Below, piece after piece: positions 16,316 to 22,677 of a DNA stretch of 37,532 nt. The notes beneath the pieces are model-generated. The model was not told the DNA's origin and did not search any database. It was given only the letters and a program-made list of their open reading frames with translations. The stretch lies in contig WRAH01000025.1 of NCBI GenBank assembly GCA_009780315.1, positions 1 through 37,532 of the forward strand, written 5' to 3'. Origin of the DNA: Defluviitaleaceae bacterium (GTDB lineage: Bacteria; Bacillota; Clostridia; Lachnospirales; WQUN01). Position 1 is the first letter of the stretch. Each line of letters begins with the position of its first letter. The translations under genes and the position numbers were made by a program.

Positions 16316-16341
16316 GATACTTTAGTGTATAAATGTGTAAA
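16314..16341 (-). promoter_or_regulatory. Candidate promoter of the XRE regulator gene
   Basis: On the minus strand TTTACA (16336-16341) and TATCAT (16314-16319) are separated by 16 nt. The predicted start lies within the palindrome at 16290-16315, leaving a leader of about 160 nt that is AT-rich and otherwise featureless. Confidence 0.4.
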
Positions 16342-16407
16342 TGTCAATAGTTTTTTTAGAATTTTTGTATTTTTATCAGATGCCATTCTACACTACATAA
16401 CTTTCGT

Positions 16408-16830
16408 TTAGCTTCCTGCTTGTTCAGTCATTAACTCCCAACGCATTCCAAACTTATCAACAAGAGAAGCAAAGCATGAACTATAAGTTGTGCTTTGTAT
16501 AGGATATATAATCGTAGCACCATCTATCATGACTTCATATGCCTTTTTTACATCTTCCACTGTCTCAAATGTAATGAGTAAAGACAAAGGGTTTGTATTT
16601 GGAATAGGGTCATCAGGTGCATCTGTAAGGGTTATTCGCTGTCCGCCAATATAAATTTCTGCATGATATATCAAGTCATTTTGACTATCATCTTCCACTG
16701 CACAATCTTCTGAATTGGCATCAGAATTGCATAATAATAATTTAACCTTTGCGCCAAACGCTCGTTTATACAGTTCGATGGCTTGTTTCCCTTGACCTCT
16801 AAAATGGAAATTGGGTGTCACTTTAAGCAT
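16408..16830 (-). CDS. VOC superfamily protein, PhnB-like
   Basis: A 140-residue protein of the vicinal-oxygen-chelate (glyoxalase/dioxygenase/bleomycin-resistance) fold, closest in pattern to the PhnB-like group: N-terminal VTPNFHFRGQGKQAIELYKRAFGA, a central DLIYHAEIYIGGQ strand and a C-terminal LVDKFGMRWELM. PhnB-like proteins are often catalytically undefined. Possible metal ligands are His in the YHAEI strand and Glu in RWELM. A clear AAGGAG precedes the ATG at 16830. It stands alone, between the SelO terminator and the regulator; the relation to either is unclear. Confidence 0.85.
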   Translation of the reverse strand: MLKVTPNFHFRGQGKQAIELYKRAFGAKVKLLLCNSDANSEDCAVEDDSQNDLIYHAEIYIGGQRITLTDAPDDPIPNTNPLSLLITFETVEDVKKAYEVMIDGATIIYPIQSTTYSSCFASLVDKFGMRWELMTEQAGS

Positions 16831-16905
16831 TCTTATTCTCCTTAATAATTTCTAATATAATTTATTTTCTAACATTTCTATAACCCATGTCAACCCAATT
16901 TCTTT

Positions 16906-16961
16906 CAAAAAAAAATCCGAACCCATCGCCATGAGTCATTGCTCTGGCTTATCGTTCGGAT
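16906..16961 (-). terminator. Terminator of the HMA-like/selO operon
   Basis: On the minus strand ATCCGAAC (16954-16961) pairs with GTTCGGAT (16915-16922), with further inner pairing of GCCAGAG and CTCATGGC, and is followed by a run of at least eight T. It lies 7 nt past the selO stop. Confidence 0.88.
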
Positions 16962-16968
16962 GACATAT

Positions 16969-18447
16969 CTAAGTTCCGCAAAATGTTTTATATCCGCATT
17001 GTGTTGATTTTGGCGGTTGTGCATACATTTCAGAATCCTTAAAAGGTTTACTTAAAGCAGTTAACAGGTTGTGCATTACAGAAAAATCCCCAAGCTCTGC
17101 CGCCGTCAAAGCTTCTTCTACACGATGGTTTCTTGGGATAATGGCTGGATTATGCTTTTTCATGATATCCAAGGCATTGTTTTCTTGTGGCTGTCGGCTT
17201 ATCCTTGCTTCCCATTTTTGTAGCCAAGTACTAAACTCAGACATTTCAAGCAATGATGAAGTTTTCTCAATGGGGAAAGAGAGTGTGCGAAAGGTGTTTG
17301 TATAGTCTAATTTATACTTTTCCATTAAGCCCAATAACTCCATAATAATATTAGTATCTTCTTGCTCTGCATTCATAATGCCCAGCTTTGTTCGCATACC
17401 GACTATCCAATTTGCATTATAGCATTCCCAATAATATGCAACTTCTTTGTTCGCTTGGGCTATCGCGTCCCTTTTGTTTTCATGAAGCAAGGGGAGTAAC
17501 GACTCTGCAAGTCGAGATAAATTCCATGCGCCTATACTAGGCTGGTTTTTGTAGGCATAGCGTCCTTCTGTGTCAATTGAACTAAAAACGGTATCAGGGT
17601 CATAACTATCCATAAAAGCACAAGGCCCGAAGTCTATAGTTTCCCCAGAGATTGCCATATTATCAGTATTCATTACACCATGGATAAAACCAACCAATTG
17701 CCACTTGGCTATCAATGATGCTTGCTGTCGGGCGATTTCCCGCAAGAGTAAAATGTATTTATTTTCTCGGACTGGTTGTTTATCTTGGGAAGTATCCACC
17801 CTTAATGTCTGATTGTCCAGTTCAGGGAAATGCCGCTGAATACTATAGTCAGCAAGTATACGGGTATCTTCAGGTGTGCCAAAAGCGGATGTATAGTTGA
17901 ACGTCCCCACCCGAATATGGCTAGAGGCTACCCGCGTTAAAACAGCACCAGATAAAACTTTTTCCCGAATCACATCTTTGCCTGTAAGCACCACTGCCAA
18001 AGAACGGGTTGTAGGGATGCCTAGCGAAAACATAGCTTCACTTATAATATACTCCCTAAGCATAGGCAGTAATGCCGCATATCCGTCGCCGCCACGTGAA
18101 AAAGGTGTCGGCCCAGAGCCTTTCAATTGAATATCAAATCTGCGGTTGTCAGGTGTTATTTGCTCCCCAAGTAAAACAGCCCGTCCATCGCCCAGCATAT
18201 TAAAGTGACCAAATTGATACCCAGCATATGCTTGGGATATGGACTTCGCACCTTGTGGTACTTTAGCACCAGAGAAGATTTCTGGAGTGGCTTTTAATTT
18301 TTTTGCATTTAACCCTAGCCTTTCGGCAAGGTTCTGATTAAAAATAACCATTTGTGAAGCGGGCGTAGATACTGGTTTTTGATTACGATAAAATATTTTT
18401 GGAAGGTCTGCATAGGTGTGTTCTAAATTCCAACCTTCATTTGACAT
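16969..18447 (-). CDS. selO: SelO/YdiU-family pseudokinase, protein AMPylase
   Basis: A 492-residue protein of the SelO family, which has a kinase-like fold but transfers AMP to Ser/Thr/Tyr of target proteins. Conserved segments are GYQFGHFNMLGDGRAVLLGEQ, the ATP-site lysine in QLKGSGPTPFSRGGDG, the arginine-rich ASSHIRVGTF, and the metal/catalytic block HGVMNTDNM with DFGPCAFMD. A cysteine near the C-terminus (CGT) replaces the CxS/CxU redox motif seen in other members. I start at ATG 18447 (MSNEGWNLEH), which overlaps the upstream gene by 11 bp; upstream in-frame starts would lie within that gene. No ribosome binding site is visible, so translation probably depends on coupling to the upstream gene. 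Confidence 0.9.
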   Translation of the reverse strand: MSNEGWNLEHTYADLPKIFYRNQKPVSTPASQMVIFNQNLAERLGLNAKKLKATPEIFSGAKVPQGAKSISQAYAGYQFGHFNMLGDGRAVLLGEQITPDNRRFDIQLKGSGPTPFSRGGDGYAALLPMLREYIISEAMFSLGIPTTRSLAVVLTGKDVIREKVLSGAVLTRVASSHIRVGTFNYTSAFGTPEDTRILADYSIQRHFPELDNQTLRVDTSQDKQPVRENKYILLLREIARQQASLIAKWQLVGFIHGVMNTDNMAISGETIDFGPCAFMDSYDPDTVFSSIDTEGRYAYKNQPSIGAWNLSRLAESLLPLLHENKRDAIAQANKEVAYYWECYNANWIVGMRTKLGIMNAEQEDTNIIMELLGLMEKYKLDYTNTFRTLSFPIEKTSSLLEMSEFSTWLQKWEARISRQPQENNALDIMKKHNPAIIPRNHRVEEALTAAELGDFSVMHNLLTALSKPFKDSEMYAQPPKSTQCGYKTFCGT

Positions 18448-18739
18448 GATGAGATAATATTGATGTGACAGGCGCAGCATGTGGGAACATATCTTTTTTG
18501 TAATGCTCCACATCGGTAATATATTCATCCTTTAATACATGGGCATTGTATCCTATTTCCCTAACCGAGTTTGAAAGGGTATAAGAATCCAGTTGGTCGC
18601 CTGTATAGGCATAAACTTTGGATTCACTTGCCACTATGTCTGCTGCCACTACACCTGACAAGTTATTTATTGAAGATACAATTTCTTTTGCGTTATGGTC
18701 ATCAATGTGTCCGTCAATAGATAGTGTTATTTTTTTCAA
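18437..18739 (-). CDS. HMA-like small protein lacking the metal-binding cysteines
   Basis: A 100-residue protein. The first about 68 residues read like a heavy-metal-associated (ferredoxin-like) domain: KKITLSIDGHIDDHNAKEIV, then a hydrophobic second strand pair and VREIGYNAHVL. The GMxCxxC loop is replaced by GHIDDHN and there is no cysteine in the protein, so copper or zinc binding of the usual type is not possible. TTG 18739 is used, preceded by GAGGTG. The tail (about 70-100) is polar and unrecognised. It overlaps the selO start, so the two are one operon. Function unknown; the fold call is tentative. Confidence 0.6.
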   Translation of the reverse strand: MKKITLSIDGHIDDHNAKEIVSSINNLSGVVAADIVASESKVYAYTGDQLDSYTLSNSVREIGYNAHVLKDEYITDVEHYKKDMFPHAAPVTSILSHHVK

Positions 18740-19034
18740 TGTTATTCACCTCAAAAATTAGTATTGCATACCACATCATTATTATACTATGGGCAAATAT
18801 GACAAATCATGTCCTCCACTAAATATGAGCGTGAAATACATCTATAATGCTTGTAAATATTAGGATGTGTGCTATGAAGGGTGGAAATAACGCAGTTTGT
18901 ATGATTTCATCACAAAAAATACAAAGCTGTGATAAAATGGCTTTACTGGCTGGATAACAAAAATAAAATGCGCACTTTTATACCCCACCGAGTGTGGTAC
19001 GTGGGATTAGCTTAAATAGAAAGGATGAAGTTAA
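18740..19034 (+). other. 295-base intergenic region with competing hairpins
   Basis: No gene is visible. It contains the minus-strand promoter area of the HMA-like/selO operon (a TATAAT on that strand near 18780-18790) and, on the plus strand, a TATAAT at 18843-18848 without a good -35 box. In the plus-strand leader CAGTTTGTAT (18893-18902) can pair with ATACAAAGCTG (18919-18929), while ATCACA (18909-18914) can pair with TGTGAT (18928-18933). The two stems overlap and exclude one another. A further CCCAC/GTGGG pair lies at 18984-19005. AAAGGATG precedes the next start. Confidence 0.4.
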
Positions 19035-19595
19035 ATGTTTTTATATCATTATTTTGAAAAAGAAAGAAAACCTTTTCTCAGCCTGTCGGACTTAACGGAC
19101 GAAGAAGCGTATAAAATTCATAACGATTTGCAAGAAGGCAATAATTCCTTCGCCCGGCGAAACGCTGATGGAAGATATATGTGGGGGCGGCGTATGTGCG
19201 AAGCAACATTGCTTTCACTTTTTATAGAAAAAGGCGGAAAACCAATCCGGAAAACCCCGCATTACATGACACTGGGAGAAAATCACTATTGCAAAACATG
19301 GTTTAAATCTGGTGATTATATTAAAATACCCATTGATGCATTTGATATAAACACCGTTTCATTTACTTACGGCGATTCATTTCCGACTATTGACCCAACG
19401 CATGGCCAAACAGAGGAGTTTCGGCGAACTGTATATAAATATGACGAAATACTGCAAATTATTGATAAATATGGTTGGCCCAGTGCCAAATGGGATGATG
19501 AAAATACGCCTTATTGGACACCGATGTATGTTGAAGCGCAAGTGTGGAGCGATACTCCGATTGATGAGTACAAGCAATTATATTACAACATGTAA
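19035..19595 (+). CDS. Conserved hypothetical protein
   Basis: A 186-residue soluble protein, starting with LYHYFEKERKPFLSLSDL and rich in aromatic residues and Glu/Lys. Notable segments are FARRNADGRYMWGRR, a charged loop, SFTYGDSFPTIDP (about 110-122) and a C-terminal EAQVWSDTPID. The first part suggests an ART-like or small nucleotide-handling fold only in the vaguest way, so no function is given. I have the impression that similar proteins of unknown function occur in other Clostridia. ATG 19035 follows AAAGGATG. It is monocistronic and convergent with the DUF362 gene. Confidence 0.7.
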   Translation: MFLYHYFEKERKPFLSLSDLTDEEAYKIHNDLQEGNNSFARRNADGRYMWGRRMCEATLLSLFIEKGGKPIRKTPHYMTLGENHYCKTWFKSGDYIKIPIDAFDINTVSFTYGDSFPTIDPTHGQTEEFRRTVYKYDEILQIIDKYGWPSAKWDDENTPYWTPMYVEAQVWSDTPIDEYKQLYYNM

Positions 19596-19661
19596 TGCAT
19601 GTTAATAAACATTATTAGCGTTATTTCCACCTTTCACAGCTCACGTCATAAAAATTGGTCT

Positions 19662-20561
19662 TTACTTGTCTACGATAAAACCATTAGTTTTATATGCACT
19701 TTGGCAAAAGTTCTCCTCGGCTTCTTTAAGGGGTATCCCCATAAACGTTATTTGTTCAGCTTCCATTGCGCCTACTTTATTTTTTCCGAGGGTATATAAA
19801 TATTGTACAGCTTGTGGTTTAAACCCAAGCAACCTTGCGCCAATGACATCAGTTGAAACAGGGTCTGTACCACAAATCACCATTTCAGAATGGACAGCAA
19901 TACCATTGTGTGGCCCAGTAGCAATCATTGCTGGTGACGCGCTTAAAATAGATAAATCAATGGGGATATGATGAGCCATTTCAGCGATAAAGCAGTGAAG
20001 TTCTTTGTGTATACCCGTATCCTTTTTAGGTGTGCCATGCTGGGCTGTTGGTGGCCAAGAAAGTGCCATATTCTTGATTGATGCAGACATTGTGGCTTCT
20101 TCATGCATTTTAAGTTGAGTAAATGATATGTGGAAAGTCATCTCATGAATCAGGTTGTTAAGCATTGTAGATGAAGGGGCTTTATGACGTAGTTTAATAT
20201 CAATAAATGGCCCTTCATTAAGGTCAACAAAATGAGCCCCAGTTTCTTTAATGATTTTATCATAGCCCACCTTTTTCATTACATCCAATGTATCTCCACC
20301 GCCAGAACCTGCGGCCACAACAATTTTCTTTGGTTCAAATGCTTTGAAATACTCAATGATTCCTTTAAGGGTAATATCACCCACAACGTCAGCCGTTGAC
20401 GGTGGCTTTGCAGAAACCCAATTTGCGGTGATAACAATAACATCTTGAGTATTGATTGCCGCTTTGATTTCTAATAAATCTAATGCTTCCGCTATAGCCT
20501 TTGATTCGTTGGAATTTTTTGTAATGGCTACCTTTGATGTAGGTATTCTTCTATTTGACAT
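19662..20561 (-). CDS. DUF362 domain protein without ferredoxin domain
   Basis: A 299-residue protein of the DUF362 family. Characteristic segments are ITANWVSAKPPSTADVVGD near 43, the nucleotide-like GGGDTLDVMKKVGY, LNEGPFIDIKLRHKAPS and the C-terminal HNGIAVHSEMVICGTDPVSTDVIGARLLGF. Many DUF362 proteins carry 4Fe-4S ferredoxin domains; this one has only the DUF362 core and few cysteines, so no cluster-binding motif is present. Function of the family is not established. GGGAGTG precedes the ATG. The gene stands alone, with the tRNA-Leu gene upstream on the same strand. Confidence 0.8.
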   Translation of the reverse strand: MSNRRIPTSKVAITKNSNESKAIAEALDLLEIKAAINTQDVIVITANWVSAKPPSTADVVGDITLKGIIEYFKAFEPKKIVVAAGSGGGDTLDVMKKVGYDKIIKETGAHFVDLNEGPFIDIKLRHKAPSSTMLNNLIHEMTFHISFTQLKMHEEATMSASIKNMALSWPPTAQHGTPKKDTGIHKELHCFIAEMAHHIPIDLSILSASPAMIATGPHNGIAVHSEMVICGTDPVSTDVIGARLLGFKPQAVQYLYTLGKNKVGAMEAEQITFMGIPLKEAEENFCQSAYKTNGFIVDK

Positions 20562-20679
20562 GTGGTCACACTCCCATGAGTAGCTTACCCATATTTTTGG
20601 TATTTATTATTTAATGGTATCACTACTTTGGCTTATCTACGTTAATACCTGATTGATTTTTGTCAATCCTTCGTAATAT

Positions 20680-20714
20680 AAAAAAAGAAGCCCATGTTTT
20701 TGGACTTCTTTTTT
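20680..20714 (-). terminator. Terminator downstream of tRNA-Leu
   Basis: On the minus strand AAGAAGTCC pairs with GGGCTTCTT (one G-U pair) around an 8-nt loop and is followed by seven T. It lies about 30 nt past the tRNA 3' end and should end the tRNA transcript. Confidence 0.85.
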
Positions 20715-20742
20715 ATATGCACACATGCCGTGCGCTTGACCT

Positions 20743-20826
20743 TGCAGATGACAGGACTTGAACCTGCACGAGATTGCTCTCACAAGATCCTTAGTCTTGC
20801 GCGTATGCCAATTCCGCCACATCTGC
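20743..20826 (-). tRNA. tRNA-Leu (anticodon AAG)
   Basis: An 84-nt tRNA with the acceptor stem GCAGATG/CATCTGC, discriminator A, a D-loop with GGAATTGGC and a long type-II variable arm as expected for leucine. The T-arm contains GGTTCAAGTCC. The anticodon stem CAAGA/TCTTG encloses the loop CTAAGGA, so the anticodon is AAG, reading CUU and, after conversion of A34 to inosine, CUC and CUA. The 3' CCA is not encoded. In bacteria A34 is usual only in tRNA-Arg(ACG); A34 in tRNA-Leu is known from some Firmicutes and cyanobacteria. Confidence 0.95.
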
Positions 20827-20843
20827 GAACAGTGTGAATTATA

Positions 20844-21617
20844 TTATATTCTCATATTTTTGTCAAGCCATATGTCGAACTGTCGCTTGTTAAGGTATTG
20901 ATAGGCTAGAACTAGCGCAGGTATTATGCGGTTAATACATAGTAAGATTTTTGATAAGGGCGAGGTATAAACGAATTTTTTATTTGTTTGTAGTCCTTTT
21001 AAAATAATACGGGCGGCGGTGTCTGGATTTTGCAATGGTCTTGGCAAGGGAATGTCAGTGGCTATGCGTTCCCAAAAATTTGTTTCTAATCCTATAGGGT
21101 AGACGGTCATGTAGTGCAATCGTTTTGGTTTTTCATATTGATAGCTATTGTGGAAACCGCTTAGGGCATATTTTGTGGCAGAATAAAGTGCCATGCCGGG
21201 CAATCCAAATTTTCCAAGCATAGATGATATGGACACGAAGGCAATTACACCCTTTGTTTTAGCAAGAAAACGCTCAAGTGTGTACATAGGCGACAATACG
21301 TTCGTTTGGAAAATCCGCTCAATATGCCCATAATCCTTGCCGTCAAATTTTTCATAATAACCAAATCCTGCACAGGTTATTACACAGTCTATGCCGCCCA
21401 TTTGACCTATGGCTTTGTTAAGCATTGTTTCAATATTTTCTGGCTTGGCAACATCTAAAGCGAGTGCGTATACCTGGGGTAGTTTTTTTAGTGAATTGAT
21501 ATTTCGGGCAATGGCGGTTATTTTTGTGTCCTTTATTTTGATAAGCTGTTTGACAATTGCCAAACCTAGTCCTGATGATGCACCTGTAATAAGATATCTT
21601 TTTCCGCAAAGTTTCAT
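20844..21617 (-). CDS. Short-chain dehydrogenase/reductase (SDR)
   Basis: A 257-residue oxidoreductase of the classical SDR family. The dinucleotide site TGASSGLG is at 11-18, the NAG-like motif appears as CAGFG near 82-86, serine 131/132 and the catalytic YSATK at 145-149 are present. The C-terminal 35 residues are hydrophobic and basic (ILLCINRIIPALVLAYQYL), which may anchor it to the membrane. The substrate is unknown. I chose ATG 21617 (MKLCGKRYL) with AGGCGG and TAGGA upstream; in-frame starts at 21695 or 21650 would add a sequence unlike the family. It is divergent from the PAP2 gene. Confidence 0.82.
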   Translation of the reverse strand: MKLCGKRYLITGASSGLGLAIVKQLIKIKDTKITAIARNINSLKKLPQVYALALDVAKPENIETMLNKAIGQMGGIDCVITCAGFGYYEKFDGKDYGHIERIFQTNVLSPMYTLERFLAKTKGVIAFVSISSMLGKFGLPGMALYSATKYALSGFHNSYQYEKPKRLHYMTVYPIGLETNFWERIATDIPLPRPLQNPDTAARIILKGLQTNKKFVYTSPLSKILLCINRIIPALVLAYQYLNKRQFDIWLDKNMRI

Positions 21618-21677
21618 GAATCCTATACCGCCTTTTAAGGTTAGTTTTCTCATGGTTACAGTATTTATTCGGAGATA

Positions 21678-21706
21678 TTGCAAAGCCACCAACAAAGGTG
21701 TAATAT
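21678..21706 (+). promoter_or_regulatory. Candidate promoter of the PAP2/UvrA-like operon
   Basis: TTGCAA (21678-21683), a 17-nt spacer and TAATAT (21701-21706), 35 bases before the start of the PAP2 gene. Another TTGACA at 21709-21714 has no partner at suitable distance. Confidence 0.4.
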
Positions 21707-21740
21707 CATTGACATAATCTTATATAATTTGTGGGAGGTA

Positions 21741-22676
21741 ATGGTGGTGTTGCAAAATATGGACTTGTTACGCAGTATCGAGGGTATCCGTAATCCAGTT
21801 TTGGATACTTTTTTTGAACTTGTGACCCGTTTTGGTGAGGAAATGATTTTGATTGTGGTGTTTTGCGCACTTTTTTGGTGTATTGATAAGCGCAAGGCAT
21901 ATGTACTTGGTGTAGTGTTTTTTATGTCAAGCCTTGTGGTGCAGGGCATGAAGATAGTCTTCCGTGTGCCGCGTCCGTGGGTGGTTGATTCAACTTTTCA
22001 GCCTGTGGGCGGTTCTGTTCGGATGGCTACTGGATACGCTTTTCCAAGCGGTCATACGCAAAATGCGGCGGCGTTATGGGGTTCTTTAGGCGCGCAGTTT
22101 AAGGCAAAGTGGTTTAAAATCATATGTTTTACAATGGCTTTGCTGGTTGGGCTTTCACGCTTGTATCTTGGGGTTCATTTTATTGAAGATGTTGTTGTTG
22201 CATTGGCGGTTACATTTATTATTCTTGCAGTGGCAATGAAATTTGTTGCACGTGAAGAAATTTGCATAAAACGTGAGCTTATTATTTCTGGTGTGATAGT
22301 GGCTATTGGAATTGCAGTATTGATATATGCGGCAGTGAGTTATCATGGTCAACTATCAGAGTCGTATCAATTGCGTGACAGTACAAGAGCCGCAGGGGCG
22401 GCAATTGCTTTTGCACTTGGCATGTTTATTGAGCGTGTGTATATTCAATTTTCGGTAAAGTCAAAAAACATTGGCTGGCATATTTTAAAATTTGTTATTG
22501 GCATTGGCGTAACATTAGCCATTCAAGAGATTTTCCGATTCATTGCAAATACTGTTAGAGTGGGATATGAAGAAACATTGGTCATAGATTCACTAAGATA
22601 CTTTGCAGTGGTTATTTGGATTATGGTGTGCTATCCACTGATAATTAAAAAATTTTTTGCAGTAAAAGAGGATTAA
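21741..22676 (+). CDS. PAP2-superfamily membrane phosphatase
   Basis: About 311 residues, with six or more hydrophobic segments. The three PAP2 motifs are intact: K-x6-RPR in MKIVFRVPRPW (about 69-79), PSGHTQNAA (about 100-108) and SRLYLGVHFIEDV (about 139-151), giving the catalytic His pair. Such enzymes dephosphorylate undecaprenyl diphosphate, phosphatidic acid or similar lipids on the outer face of the membrane. The C-terminal 130 residues form further membrane helices without known motif. The start is unsettled: ATG 21741 lies only 2 nt after GGGAGG, whereas GTG 21747 has a better distance. The stop is 1 nt before the UvrA-like gene, so the two are coupled. Confidence 0.85.
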   Translation: MVVLQNMDLLRSIEGIRNPVLDTFFELVTRFGEEMILIVVFCALFWCIDKRKAYVLGVVFFMSSLVVQGMKIVFRVPRPWVVDSTFQPVGGSVRMATGYAFPSGHTQNAAALWGSLGAQFKAKWFKIICFTMALLVGLSRLYLGVHFIEDVVVALAVTFIILAVAMKFVAREEICIKRELIISGVIVAIGIAVLIYAAVSYHGQLSESYQLRDSTRAAGAAIAFALGMFIERVYIQFSVKSKNIGWHILKFVIGIGVTLAIQEIFRFIANTVRVGYEETLVIDSLRYFAVVIWIMVCYPLIIKKFFAVKED

Positions 22677-22677
22677 C

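Noticed and set aside
20637..20822. Minus-strand open frame beginning MWRNWHTRKTKD
   Set aside because: It is the translated tRNA-Leu gene; the tRNA fold explains the sequence.
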